A stretch of 64,000 nt of DNA from Trichomonas vaginalis G3 (lineage: Eukaryota > Parabasalia > Trichomonadida > Trichomonadidae). Numbering within the stretch: position 1 is the stretch's first letter; every line of letters starts with the position of its first letter. Below, piece by piece: positions 1-12,031 of the stretch. Under the pieces are notes generated by a model that ran no database searches, was not told the DNA's origin, and saw only the letters and a program-made list of their open reading frames with translations. A program made the translations under genes and the position numbers. The stretch covers positions 16,284,165-16,348,164 of the forward strand of contig NC_067204.1 in assembly GCF_026262505.1 (NCBI RefSeq), written 5' to 3'.

Positions 1-479
1 TAGTTGCTTTCTTCACGTCTGTCTCCAACTTGACTGTCTTTCTTCTTCGTCCGTAATGATACCAGTTACTTCCACCAGTCAATGGGTCAAATGGTCTTTC
101 GTAAGGGTTTCCATACATTCCATAGGGACCATACGGAAGAACTACTGGTGGAGGAAGAGTTCCATCGACTCTATTTAAATGCATTGTTTCACCTTTCATC
201 TGGTCATTAAAGTCTTTTGCGTGTTTTGCAAACTCATCGTCCTTTCCTAAGCATTTTCTGACTCAGTCGCAACCAAATTGGATGCTTTATTTATGAGTCC
301 TATTTTATTTAATCTTAACTTCTTTGCAACCCAGCCTCCAATCTTTCCTTTATTTGCATCTAATGTCTTCGAAACTCTTCCTCCACTCATTTTATTTACT
401 GCGTCATAAGCTCCAAGTGCTTTTGCTCAAATGCTAATGCTTTTGTTCCCATTGCGCCTAAATCTGCCCAAGCTACCAT
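1..479 (-). pseudogene. Gly/Ala-rich small structural-type protein, copy A
   Basis: Fossil counterpart of the gene at 24917-25410 in copy C; broken, a few breaks. The encoded protein type starts with an Ala/Gly-rich stretch, has a lysine-rich middle and a Pro/Gly/Tyr-rich tail. The start lies directly against the next gene on the same strand, as in copies C and D. Function unknown; a minor virion component is an inference from its place beside the ATPase and putative capsid genes. Confidence 0.6.
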
Positions 480-701
480 TTACACCATATTAAAATCATC
501 TCTCTTCAATATTATCTCATAAAAGTTCTCGTTACTGGAGAAAGTCAATGAAACATAAACATTCTCATGGACTTCGTCCTCGCGCGTTGCGGCTTCATAA
601 CTTCTTTCTTATATCATCTATTCGCTTCAAAATGTCTGAACAATTGCTAAATCTTCTACAACAGTTATTTCATCATGAATGACCTTCAAGAACAAGCTCA
701 T
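478..701 (-). pseudogene. Small conserved Polinton protein, copy A
   Basis: Counterpart of 25411-25635. About 74 residues, starting just after TTAA so that the start reads TAAATG on the minus strand. It carries the GC-rich double-hairpin insert found again in the polymerase gene. Broken in this copy, about two breaks. No family recognised. Confidence 0.55.
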
Positions 702-1583
702 TTAATATGCTATTAAAATCATCTCAATAATGAGTCATCCTTTCCATCTTTAGGTAGCACAACATCTTTCATTGAAGAAGGTTCGACAAGTCTTATGTTA
801 AACTTACTGACAAAGTTTGTTATACTATAATGCTTCGGTTGGCGAATACATGTAGTTTGAAAGACATAATATAGATTCTTCAGCAAATTCACTTATACTG
901 GATTTTTAACAATGTTCTCACGAGACCAAATACCACCAATTGACAATCTTGTAAGCAATCCTGCTGAACCTTCAAACTGTAAACGTCCGATGGTAACATT
1001 CCACGAAAGGTCATCTATTGACATCTTTGAGTCACTGAATTTAAATATTTTCTTAAAGCAATCGTCATTATCTAACCATAATAGCTTTGAAGTTTTCATT
1101 CGAATATACATCTGCTTCATTAAATGTAAAACCTGACTTCTTTGCAGAGATGACTTTAAAATCTATTGAGTTTGTTTCAAAATTATATGCTATGCTAACT
1201 TCTGAAGGTAATGGATGTCCTTCCGCAGTCAGTTGTTCTCTCACTACCGTTTGAAGCTTTGTGTTAAAAACTTTCATGTCATCTCCTGTATCTAAGTTCA
1301 CATACACAGCAACAGGAAAACTATCTTGCTTCTTTGTTTCATCATTATATCTTAAAACATTAAAGTTCTTCAATAATATTGTTCTTCCTGCTGGAATACT
1401 TCGAACCTGTCTGATTTCAATAGCTTTCTCACCTCCTACATACTCTACCCAGTGCCTTGGATATTCATAAGTATACTGACTTTCTTGAATTTTGGTAGGT
1501 TTCATCATAACGTGTTCATAGTATATCTTTATACTCTTGTCAGTTAGACTCGGTGCTATGTTCTGAATATTTCTGACTTGCAT
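702..1583 (-). pseudogene. Putative structural protein (homologue of the 298-aa gene in copy D), copy A
   Basis: Counterpart of 25636-26517. Divergent from the ATPase gene, the two start codons lying 16 bp apart. The intact relative in copy D (50519-51415) shows the full form. Broken here, several breaks. The family is discussed under the copy D gene. Confidence 0.65.
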
Positions 1584-1599
1584 TTTTAATGGAGATAAA

Positions 1600-2485
1600 A
1601 TGAAGCATTTAATACATGACGTAGATGAAGACATGAATGAAACTACAGACAAACTTAACTCTTCTCTCATTCTTCCTTTCAGTAAGGACTATGAGTTCTG
1701 TTCAAATGGCGTTTATTTCTATTGTGGAAAGATGGGTTCAGGTAAGACATTTAATTTTTCGTCATATACTCATAACAGAACGTTTAGGAAATGACTCATA
1801 TTATGACCAAATCATTATATCAGCAACTTCAGACTCTATGGACTCAACAGCGAAAACATTTATGTCAAAAGTTCAAGCCTCTGTCGTTAAAGTTCCAGAC
1901 AGTGAACTCATTGAATTTCTTCAACGTTACATTCGACGTAAGAGGAAATATTATGCCATCGTTGAATTTATACAGTCAGGAATGCAAAAGACTTCTGAGG
2001 AGATGGAAAGAATTATTGACAAACACCACTTACGTCAGTACTCAGGAGTTTACGATATGAAACGACTGACAAACTACATTCTATCAAAACTTTCAAAATA
2101 CCCCTTCAAAAAATATCCTTCAAACACTCTGCTCGTTTGCGACGACTTCGCTGGTAAAGGTTTAGTGTCAAAACCAGACTCACCATTAGCTAATATCATT
2201 ACTAAAGTCAGACATTACCACTTAACTGTAGCAATACTTATGCAAACATGGAGGTTTTTAGCTTTAAACATAAAACGTCTCATAACTGACTTCGTTATCT
2301 TTCAAGGTTTCTCACGTTATGATATTGAACTCATTTGGAAACAGTCAGGTATAACATTACCTTTTGAAGAAATTTGGGAAGCATATAAGTCTCTCATCTC
2401 TCCTCGTTCATACCTTGAGATTCATATCATGACTAATACCATTAAAGTCAAAAATATTCCATGGGAACGACCAACATTGTTTTAA
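1600..2485 (+). pseudogene. A32/FtsK-type genome-packaging ATPase, copy A
   Basis: Counterpart of the ATPase in copy C. Walker A (GKMGSGKT) lies near the N-terminus and a Walker B-like stretch (LLVCDDFAG) in the middle. The family packages DNA into capsids in Polintons and many large DNA viruses. Broken, about one break. The start reads TAAAATG and is divergent from the gene to the left. Confidence 0.85.
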
Positions 2486-2874
2486 AGTTTAACCTTCAAT
2501 TGACTGATGGTAAACAAATTCCATGCATCTCTGTCGCCATTTCTGTTAATATTTTTGCTGTCATTCATATCATCCACTTCCCCATCCGTTAGCTTTTGAG
2601 GATATGCGTTAGAATAGCTGTTCTTAAATGAAGGCTTTTCACCTTTGAGAGCATAAACTCTATAACTTTCTGCATACTTTATGTTTGAACCTCCTGAGCC
2701 ATCATTGACATAAATTTTTATAGGCTTCCACCCTTTGTTCATGTTCCTGCTTCTTCCCTTAGCTCTTTTGTTCAGTAGTTCTACATCTTTATACACAGCA
2801 CCTGTCTCAGTGAATTCAACAATATTTTCATTCGTTAGCTTTACATTCAAACCCTTGTCGAGTATATTGTTCAT
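2482..2874 (-). CDS. Conserved Polinton protein, ~130 aa, copy A
   Basis: The frame is open upstream of the start I chose, but the homologue in copy D (49230-49622) starts at the equivalent MNNI methionine, so the shorter form of about 130 residues is used. The sequence is polar, with a basic KAKGRSRNMN segment and a Gly/Ser-rich NDGSGGSN turn, and ends KVKL. No family recognised. Tail-to-tail with the ATPase, overlapping it by four bases, and divergent from the next gene. Position among capsid-type genes suggests a virion or assembly role (inference). Confidence 0.6.
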   Translation of the reverse strand: MNNILDKGLNVKLTNENIVEFTETGAVYKDVELLNKRAKGRSRNMNKGWKPIKIYVNDGSGGSNIKYAESYRVYALKGEKPSFKNSYSNAYPQKLTDGEVDDMNDSKNINRNGDRDAWNLFTISQLKVKL

Positions 2875-2908
2875 TTCATACATATAAAAGGTTTTTATTC
2901 TATATGAA

Positions 2909-3523
2909 ATGAGAAGCAAATCCATCTTAGCTGGTGCCGTTAATGTTCCAATTGAACCAACATCAAATGTTGACTCACGAACGACAAACAATATTGTCAT
3001 AAAGAACTATAGTTCAGAGTGTTTGAAAGAAAAAGAACCAGAACTGAAATCCGTGAATTTAAACACAGCTTCAAACGCTAACGCTACATCAGATGTTAAG
3101 TTAGAGTATCCACCACTGGACCAAATTCTTTCAAGAGAAGCCAACGACAACCCTTACACAAATGTTCAAACAAATCCTTCAGATAACGTAGACCATTACC
3201 TTCTTCAGTTATACCAAACAATTTTACTCAAAGACGATAAGAAGCTTTTGACAAATCTTATAAGCAAGAACCAAATAATTCTAACAAAGGAGGACCTTGA
3301 AAATGTTATATCACGAATAACAGGGAAACAATGTGTCATTGACTATCTCGACCCTGAAATCGAATGCTGTGGTCAAACGCCACCATTCATGAAAATAGGT
3401 AACATCCGCATCATTGAAACACCAGGAACTACAGGAGTTGAGTTTAAGTATAAATATTCGAATGAATATACAAAACTTTCAACAGAATATAAACTTTGTT
3501 TGAAATATGTTTTAGTAAATTAA
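2909..3523 (+). CDS. Conserved Polinton protein, 204 aa, copy A
   Basis: Identical to the protein at 27846-28460. It starts MRSKSILAG and has a Ser/Asn/Thr-rich, probably disordered first hundred residues, followed by a compact C-terminal half containing a CVIDYLDPEIECCG segment. A homologue is present in copy D on the opposite strand. No known fold recognised. Convergent with the next minus-strand gene, overlapping at the stop codons. Probably structural, given the neighbours (inference). Confidence 0.6.
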   Translation: MRSKSILAGAVNVPIEPTSNVDSRTTNNIVIKNYSSECLKEKEPELKSVNLNTASNANATSDVKLEYPPLDQILSREANDNPYTNVQTNPSDNVDHYLLQLYQTILLKDDKKLLTNLISKNQIILTKEDLENVISRITGKQCVIDYLDPEIECCGQTPPFMKIGNIRIIETPGTTGVEFKYKYSNEYTKLSTEYKLCLKYVLVN

Positions 3524-3789
3524 AGCAATTTGTAATATCTATCCAAAACTTCTTCAACAGTATCGAACTCATCTTCATAATGCAAACCTAATCTTATTGA
3601 CTTGGTGCAGTTTTCACTAACACAATATAGCGCTTTGCGCTCGGCGCCTTTGACGCCTTTTTCTGTTCTCTTGACTGACATAACTAATTCATTTGTTTCA
3701 TCAAACAGCAACAACCAAAGTTCATGACCTAATACATAACATTCATACTTTATATTTTTAGCTCTGAGTTCTCTTGTAAGCTGTTGCAT
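3520..3789 (-). CDS. Small Polinton protein with a double-hairpin insert, 89 aa, copy A
   Basis: Starts TAAATG. The first half has a hydrophobic ELWLLLFDE stretch. The middle carries KGVKGAERKAL, encoded by a GC-rich double hairpin (3629-3657) that stands out against the AT-rich surroundings. There is no counterpart in copy D. Its start region overlaps the end of the next gene upstream on the same strand. Function unknown. Confidence 0.55.
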   Translation of the reverse strand: MQQLTRELRAKNIKYECYVLGHELWLLLFDETNELVMSVKRTEKGVKGAERKALYCVSENCTKSIRLGLHYEDEFDTVEEVLDRYYKLL

Positions 3790-4525
3790 TTAATATTTTC
3801 TAAAAAGTCAACTTCAACAGTCATTCGCACTGGTGCCTTCAGTTCTACAGGCTCGCCTTGAAAGTCAACAAGTCTGAATTGCATGTCTTTCAAATTATGA
3901 GGACTAATGCGAATCCATTTACCTAAATGAGTTGCTATGACAGGAACGTTTGGAATGAACATTGAATTGACTGCATAACAGAAAGACTTATATTCTACTG
4001 AACCTTTACTATTAACTCCTGAAATGCCTGTGACATTAGCTATTTTAGACTCAATGTACAAACAATTACCATAACATACGTATGGAACAGATTTCATCTC
4101 AATCGTTTGTCAACACTTTTCAAAGGAAATGTCATATGGTATGCTCCCAGAAGCAATTGAACTCTATGACTCATTCGTGTTATCTTAAACTCCTTCGCAT
4201 AACTGAACTTCAAAACTCCTGCAATAAGTTTAACATTCATTAAGTTTTCTTCGTTCTCCTTGTTTATTGTAGTATTTATGAGCGCATTTAACACTCCAGC
4301 TAATGTTTCCATCTTATATTCTACATTATTGTGAAATCTTATTTCATGCTTCTTTCCATCTATTTCAAACTCCATGAAATCTGTTTCATCTGTTATGACA
4401 AAAGTTGCGATAGTATTGAAGTCAACAACTCTGAAAGCAAGTGCTTCATTCTGAAGACCTAAGTTTGTTTGTAGCTTTACTATTCCGTATTCGTTTGGGT
4501 CTGTACTTTGCAAATAGAACAACAT
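3750..4525 (-). pseudogene. Putative capsid-related protein (258-aa family), copy A
   Basis: Counterpart of the intact gene at 28687-29463 in copy C; about one break here. Its start codon lies 17 bp from that of the divergent fibre gene. See the copy C entry for the description. Confidence 0.65.
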
Positions 4526-4542
4526 TTTATTCTCATTAAAAT

Positions 4543-7500
4543 ATGACTATTGCTGCATATGCGTATGAAACAAATGAAGCAAGAAGAGCACATGAACTAG
4601 TAAACGAAAACTCAACTTTAACCATTGAAGGCAATGATTTAGTCATTGACGATGGAAAAACTAAAAAAGTCATTGATTTCGATACTTTTAACACTTATGA
4701 CCCATTCATTACAACAAGCAAGGTTCCTATCATAAATGATGGAACGGTGCAATATATAAATTCTACAGTAGATGCCTCATTAGTGAAAGTACTGAATGTT
4801 CTCATTGAATTGTTAAAGAGCTTTCGATTTGACGACAACATTAAATGCCTAAAGAATTTAGTCATGAATGAGAAACAAATTCTCGGCGTTGCTGGTAGCA
4901 GTAATGATGTACACCTTATGACATTAGAATATTATAACGAACATAAAGATGAACTGAAAGGAGAGAAGGGTGACACCGGACCTCAAGGACCACAAGGAAT
5001 ACAAGGAATACAAGGAATACAAGGACCTCAAGGCGAAAACGGTTTGGATGGAAAGGATGGAAAGGATGGAAAAACTGCTAAATCATGGATATGGGACCTT
5101 ATAAATACTGGTTTAACAGCTGCTTCATATGGAGTTCTTCAATACCAAATCGGAAAGATATGGGCAGTACTTGGTGAAGAAGTTTTAAATGACGTTAAAA
5201 ATGCTTTGAACTTCATTTCAAATGGTTCGGATACTATTAAAACTTTATCTGGTTGGATGCAAGAAACAAGGAGTCAAATAGATACTGTAAGACGTATAGC
5301 AAACAATGCACGTACGGGATTGGATACTTTACGACAAGCACAAAATACACTAAAGGAAGCAAATGATATTCTTGGCTCAGTATCAGACATGCATGAAGAT
5401 TGGCTTAAAGGTATTGACAAATCTTTAAAAAATCACAGTCAGTCTATTGCTGACTACAAGAAAAGTATAGATTTTTTACATAGTGCTATGGACGTACATG
5501 ATGGAAGCATAAGGAACTTACTTAATGCTAACAATAACTTACCAGGAACTATTAAAGCATTTATAAAGTCCTTTGTAAAACCGGTGCTCTAACATTTAGG
5601 TCTTTGAGAGCAAGAGCATTGAAGTCAAGAGATGCAGAAACTCCAACAGAAGGAACTGAAACAACAGAAACTCCAGAAGAACCACCAAAACCAACAGCTA
5701 ATGAAATATTGTTCGAATATTTTCCAAGGTACTCTGTTCTCATTGCATACATTCAAGAAATACTTAAGAAAGCAGACTTGACTTTAGGAGATGATGAAAG
5801 TTCTGTATATCTTTCGTTCCAGTTTCAAATAGCAGAACTTTTGAGACAGATATGCTTAATGTATGACAACATCTCTGATTTCACAAGATATGATGACGAC
5901 CATGACCCCGAACACGGTGAAGAAGAAGTTTTACAAACATCCATTAAGACAGGAAAGGTTTTAACACAAAGTCTCATTATTGACACCAAAGATGGCGAAG
6001 TGGACGTTCTTTCAAGAGCTGAAGAAAAATACTTCTTCGGGAGGTGGTGGTAGGCATGAACTTGAAATAAATGAGATAGAAGAGAAATTAGCCGAAAAAA
6101 GCAGATAAAGAACATAAACACAATATCTCCGATATAAATGAACTTCAAGCTACATTAAATAGTAAAGCGGACAAAAATGAACTTGACGCAATGAACAAAG
6201 TTTTGAAATCTCATAAACACAATATCTCCGATATAAATGAACTTCAAGCTACATTAAATAGTAAAGCGGACAAGAACCATGTTCATTATATAACTTCAGA
6301 CGAACAGATTATAACGGACTACCATGGATATTTAACACGAAGTGATGAAGCGAAGACAAAAAAATGTTAATGAAAGAAGATATAAATACATTCGTGCTAA
6401 AGGTTATGACATAAGCTGTACTGTACAGTATGATGTAGCTAAAGCACAGAAGCATTTGGTTATACCGGTGAAATTTATGCCTCTACTTTCAATGTTAACG
6501 GTGTATTAGTTGAACCAAGATTTACTTTGAGAGTTAAGGCAAAATAACGTTTGAAGATGCTATTAAAAGTAAAGCTGACAAAGTTGAACTCGAAGCAATG
6601 AACAAAGTTTTGAAATCTCATAAACACAACATCTCCGATATAAATGAACTTCAAGCTACATTAGACAGTAAAGCTGACAAGAACCATACACATAAATCCT
6701 TCACTACTGTTAGAGCAGACGACATAATATTGAACTTTGACCTTGGTTCAAGTGCACCATTAGAAAATCCAAGTACAAGCGTAAAAGATACTCTTAACAG
6801 TTTAGATAAGAGTTGCAGGAACATTGAAAGTCATGCCAGAAACTTTGAAGCATATGAACTACCAACAATGTTAGATAAGAAAGCAGAATAAAACTTATGT
6901 GATGCAGAACTAACAAAGAAATTTTTCGAAACCAGATACAATGACATTTACAACAGAAAATTATAAATGGTGAACCAGCAACTCCATTTTGAATTTGTTA
7001 GAGGTCTTCAACCAGATACTTTTGAATTTTTCTTGGATAATTCTATTGAACTAACATTACATTATAAAAGTGGAACAAATGCAACATTTTCATCCGGGAG
7101 ATACATTCCAAATGGTATTTAATGACATAAGTTCTTTAGAATATGTTTATAGAGTTATGAGCATATATGATTTAATATATCCTATAGGAGCTGTTTATAC
7201 GTCTATGAATCCAATAAATCCAAACACTTTATTTGGTGGTAGATGGTATGAAATAGTTGACAGTTTTCCATTCTACACTAATACGCAGTCAATGAAGATG
7301 GGAGGTTCAAAGAAAATAGGTATTGAAAACCTTCCTTCACATATGCATAGGTTCAGTGGAAGAACATCTGTGGAAGGAAACCATTCACATTCAATAACAA
7401 AAAGAGGTTATATAAATCTTGCAGCGGGTTCGAATAGACAGGGAATGAACAGATATGATATCTCAGATGACCCCAAAGATGTTAGCACAGGTATTTTCTG

Positions 7501-7615
7501 TGGAACTGCAGGAAATCATACGCATGTTGTAGCTGGTATTACAGACCCAGCAGGTAATGGAAAAGATTATATGCCTCCTTATATAACAATGCACGCTTGG
7601 ATACGAGTTGGTTAA
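4543..7615 (+). pseudogene. Fibre protein with collagen-like and tail-collar regions, copy A
   Basis: Counterpart of 29481-32547. Collagen-like Gly-X-Y repeats, repeated HKHNISDINELQATL modules and the C-terminal tail-collar-like region are all recognisable. Broken, with roughly eight to ten breaks, mostly in the second half. Confidence 0.8.
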
Positions 7616-7634
7616 AATCTTTAACTTTACATAA

Positions 7635-8718
7635 ATGAGCTTGAAAGAAGTATTCGAACAACATCCATGGAGGTCATTTAAGAAATTCAATGAAGCTGCA
7701 AAGAGTTGGGGATTTACTAACAGAGCTGAAGTGAAAAGGTTCTTTGACAAAAATGTTGTACATCAAACAAAAATAAACCCTTACGACTACTTTTTACCAA
7801 TTTACTCCAACACTCCTGACGCATACCAATTTGACACTCTCATTCAAAGCAGAAAAGGAGGACATAAACCATTCCTCATCTTCATAAATGTTAACACTCG
7901 TAAAGCATATGCATATCCAATGAAAAATAAAGGAACTCGTGAAGTGTTAAGAGTTTTACAAAAGTTTGTAGCAGAACATAACCCAAGTACTTTAACATCA
8001 GACCAAGACAGTGCATACCTCAGCAATGAAATCACAGAATTTCTCATTAAGCATAACATAACTCACTACACTACTGAAGACCATAACCATAACATACTCG
8101 GCATCATAAACCGCTTCATAAGAACGCTCAGAGATTTAAATCAAGAGCGAGACTTTACCGAAGAAACAATGAAACATTTTCTCGAAGTATATAATTCCTC
8201 AACACATTCTACAACAGGACATACACCAAATTCAATGACACAACAACAAGAAGAAAAGTATATACAAAAGAAACGAAGCCAAACACAAAATATCAGAAAT
8301 TCAACACAATTTACCCTCATTCCTGGTACAAAAGTTCGTGTAGTTCTTGACGACAAACCGTTGACAAAGAAACGTTTAAGGTTAAGTAGAAACTATTATA
8401 TCGTAGACTCTACAAAGGTAATGGATATCTTATAAAAGCTGCTGACGACTCCATAGCATTTTATCCTCGTCATAAATTAGTGAAAGTAGTAATGGCAAAC
8501 TTGCTGAAACCATTGACGAAGCAAAGCGAGGAGTGGTTATTGAAATACTTGGCTACAACATAAACGATGACACTTATAAAGTAAGATATGAAGGAGGTGT
8601 TGAAGATGTTATACCATCTAAGAACTTGAGAGAGTCAAAGCCAACACATCTGGGACCATTAGAGCGGGAGTACTGGAAAGACAAAAATATGCCAGAAAGA
8701 ATAAGAAAATTCTTCTAA
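7635..8718 (+). pseudogene. rve-family (retroviral-type) integrase, copy A
   Basis: Counterpart of 32567-33651. The start reads ATAAATG and lies 17 bp after the fibre stop codon. The rve core is recognisable. Broken, about two or three breaks. Confidence 0.8.
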
Positions 8719-8793
8719 ACTTTTTCATTAGATGTAAATCAGACATGAATGAGAACAGTCATGATATCATTAATGGTACCATTTATTTACACC

Positions 8794-8858
8794 AAAAAAT
8801 AATGTTTATGTTAGAATGTTAGATCTAACACGTTTTCTAACCACTTTTCTAACATGGT
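8794..8858. repeat. GTTAGA-rich inverted-repeat module, left of cassette, copy A
   Basis: Contains GTTAGATCTAAC flanked by further GTTAGA/TCTAAC steps, and pairs in inverted orientation with 11110-11172. The same module occurs at both sides of the cassette and inside the terminal repeats of copy C. Confidence 0.7.
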
Positions 8859-8957
8859 CTAAAACTCTCGAAAATCATGAATTTTTGACATTTCCTTATG
8901 AAAGAAAAATAACGCTAATTTTTTTCTAAGAAAAATTTTTATCTTGTATGTAAAGAT

Positions 8958-9600
8958 ATGATTTCAACAATCGGCACAACAACAATTCAAACTACAGCAC
9001 CAAACTCGTTAGTCATGAATCCAACATCTATGTTAGTAGAGATGAAAAGCTTCATTCCTTCTTCATATACTTTCGAAACAAAAATCCAGAAGATAAAGCA
9101 AGAACTTTTAACAAGTAATTTAGACTGTAGTGCGAAAGATGAAACAAATGAACAGTATCTTTATGAAATGCAGGACATTATTGACCATTTTACCCAAATT
9201 GCCTGAAATCCAACAACAAAAAACTAACTATTCCTGAATTCGACGAAATTGAAGTCAAAACAACTGACTCAGTAGAAATAAAGAAGTTCATACGTAAAGT
9301 AAATTATGAATTCCTTGGTTTTTCATTGCAACCATAAAGTTATGGACAAAGATTGCGACATGGTTTATAAGAATGTTTCTGACATATATAAATCTGAAGA
9401 ATTTAAGACCTACGATAACTTTGTTTCATTAGTTGCTGAATGTGTTTGGGAAATAAGAGATAAAGATAGAAGAGGCAAAGTATGGAACGAACAACTAAGA
9501 CCCGCTATGTTTGAGATGAAGAGAGCAATTGACGCCTTAGTTGTTTTAGCAGGTCAAATTTTGTTATATACGAAAACGATAAAACAGTTTGACAGAAAAG
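8958..9600 (+). pseudogene. Cassette gene X, unknown, copy A
   Basis: Counterpart of 33890-34522; broken, two or three breaks. It follows a T-rich leader ending in TATGTAAAGATATG. No recognised family; a Cys/His-containing CNHKVMDKDC segment is present. Confidence 0.5.
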
Positions 9601-9701
9601 TGACAACTTTACGTGTCAAAAATATAAAAAGTGATATTTTATTCATCATTATCTTCTTCATAATTTATTTCATATTCTTCGTCTTACCAACAAAAGATGG
9701 G

Positions 9702-10670
9702 AATGTGAACAATTGCGGGCAATTTTTAGCCATTTTGGCTTGGAACTAGAGCCTGCGAGGTACATGGATAGTATCAGTACCTCACAGGCTCTAGTTCTCT
9801 ATATGGCGCCGAGAAATTTTGGTGAAATGTGGTCGCATTTCACCAAAATTTTTTCGGCGCCATAGGATGAATTGGAGGGTGAGAGATATTATTTCATACA
9901 ATACTACTCTCACCCTCCAATTCCCAGCCAAAATGGCTAAAAATTGCCCGCAATGTGAACAATTGCGGGCAATTTTTAGCCATTTTGGCTTGGAACTAGA
10001 GCCTGCGAGGTACATGGATAGTATCAGTACCTCACAGGCTCTAGTTCTCTATATGGCGCGAGAAATTTTGGTGAAATGTGGTCGCATTTCACCAAAATTT
10101 TTTCGGCGCCATAGGATGAATTGGAGGGTGAGAGATATTATTTCATACAATACTACTCTCACCCTCCAATTCCCAGCCAAAATGGCTAAAAATTGCCCGC
10201 AATGTGAACAATTGCGGGCAATTTTTAGCCATTTGGCTTGGAACTAGAGCCTGCGAGGTACATGGATAGTATCAGTACCTCACAGGCTCTAGTTCTCTAT
10301 ATGGCGCCGAGAAATTTTGGTGAAATGTGTCGCATTTCACCAAAATTTTTTCGGCGCCATAGGATGAATTGGAGGGTGAGAGATATTATTTCATACAATA
10401 CTACTCTCACCCTCCAATTCCCAGCCAAAATGGCTAAAAATTGCCGCAATGTGAAACAATTGCGGGCAATTTTTAGCCATTTTGGCTTGGAACTAGAGCC
10501 TGCGAGGTACATGGATAGTATCAGTACCTCACAGGCTCTAGTTCTCTATATGGCGCCGAGAAATTTTGGTGAAATGTGGTCGCATTTCACCAAAATTTTT
10601 TCGGCGCCATAGGATGAATTGGAGGGTGAGAGATATTATTTCATACAATACTACTCTCACCCTCAATTTT
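9702..10670. repeat. Tandem array of four ~250 bp four-hairpin units, copy A
   Basis: Units begin near 9711, 9961, 10210 and 10459. Each consists of four long inverted repeats in the same order as in copy C (described at 34633-35600). Unit number and order match copy C, with a few single-base differences. The array lies between cassette genes X and Y. Confidence 0.9.
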
Positions 10671-10769
10671 AATTACTTAAACTCATTCTATTTTTTTTGA
10701 CATGTAAATGTCACTTTTACTGAGATCTGACACAATGTCAGATCTCTTTTTTCGTATATAAGAATTTCA

Positions 10770-11120
10770 ATGTATAACGCAAAAATGAACCCGCAATGTT
10801 CAAAATGTAAGGCAGCGATGAGGAAATATAACTACTCCGTCAAAGAGATAGAAAGAATGAGAAACGACTATGCAGATTTAAAGAAAGAAGTAGAAAAGCC
10901 AGCAGAAGATAAAATGGACATGTTAGCATTTCTGAACAAAAATTATCCAACTGCTGACGATTTCCTTCTATCTGACGTCAAGAAGAAATATAAAGAAACC
11001 TTCGGCATTGTTAAAACATTCGATGTACTAAAAGAAGAAATAGAAGCTACAAAACTGTTTAAAGTCATGAACCATCGCCAACATATACCATGTAAAACGC
11101 TTGTAAATAGTTATGTTAGA
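10770..11120 (+). pseudogene. Cassette gene Y, CxxC and coiled-coil protein, copy A
   Basis: Counterpart of the open frame at 35701-36036; nearly whole, about one break near the end. The N-terminus has CSKC, followed by a charged helical segment. Confidence 0.55.
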
Positions 11121-11172
11121 AAAGAGGTTAGAAAACGTGTTAGATCTAACATGCTAACAAAACATTATTTTT
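11110..11172. repeat. GTTAGA-rich inverted-repeat module, right of cassette, copy A
   Basis: Inverted partner of 8794-8858. It contains GTGTTAGATCTAACATG and ends in the AAACATTATTTTT tail seen at every copy of this module. Confidence 0.7.
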
Positions 11173-11388
11173 GCTGAATTCAGCACAAAATTCTGAGTAA
11201 AATGACATATGGCACGTGTCAAACCGTTGAGTTTTCACAAATTTTAAAAATTGCTGCGGAAAGTTCGTCAAAAAAGTGAAGGTTCCCGACGGTTTCAAAC
11301 CGCCATACTTACATGAAGATAGTTTACAATGTCAACTAAATATCATGTACGATAGAAACGGTTATGTAAAGTTTACATTTTGTAAAGT

Positions 11389-11670
11389 TTTGTCCTGATT
11401 CAAGACAAGTCTTGTATTTTTTCAGAACAAGTCTTGTATTTTTTCAGAACAAGTCTTGTATTTTTTCAAGACAAATCTTGTCCTGATTCAGAACAAGTCT
11501 TGCACTTTTTAGTCAGTTTTTCTTGTAAAGTTCTCAAATTGAGAACAATTGTCCTGATTCAAGACAAGTCTTGTATTTTTCAGAACAAGTCTTGTATTTT
11601 TTCAGAACAAGTCTTGTATTTTTTCAAGACAAATCTTGTCCTGATTCAGAACAAGTCTTGCACTTTTTCA
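11389..11670. repeat. Iteron-like ACAAGTCTTGT array, copy A
   Basis: Many copies of the palindrome ACAAGTCTTGT at ~22 bp spacing, arranged as two larger direct repeats. Same array as 36320-36603 in copy C. Open frames across it are artefacts of the repeat. Confidence 0.8.
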
Positions 11671-12031
11671 GGAAATCCTATCGTCTAACTTTACAAATGT
11701 CACTTTTTCAACATGATTTGCATTTTGGTCGGGAACAACTTTCTCTCAATTTTGTCACTTTTTTCTATCGTCGTGTTTTGTCACTTTTCCCTCAGGGTGT
11801 GTGTCAGAAAATATTCCAAAATCTTTATAGCCTCGTATCTCCTTCATTCTTGACGGCTTGACATGTATGACACACCATTCAATCAGAATTATGTGCTGAA
11901 TCTTATGACCTTCATTTGTTCGTGACTTCTTTTCACATATGTAACCCTGAATTTTTAACATTTCTTTAACACAGAAAAATAAAGTTAGTTTTATTTTTAT
12001 TTATTTTTTTATTTTGTATGTAAGGACAGAT

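Noticed and set aside
7463-7750. Minus-strand open frame spanning fibre end and integrase start
   Set aside because: Shadow of the plus-strand genes; the same holds for the equivalent at 32395-32697.
9702-10670. Several open frames on both strands in the hairpin array (74-142 residues)
   Set aside because: They are produced by the repeat itself, recur with each unit on both strands, and do not resemble proteins.
11434-11688. Open frames with repeated Phe/Gln/Asp/Lys/Ser/Cys pattern in the palindrome array
   Set aside because: Translation of a 22-bp iteron; equal frames overlap each other. Not genes.
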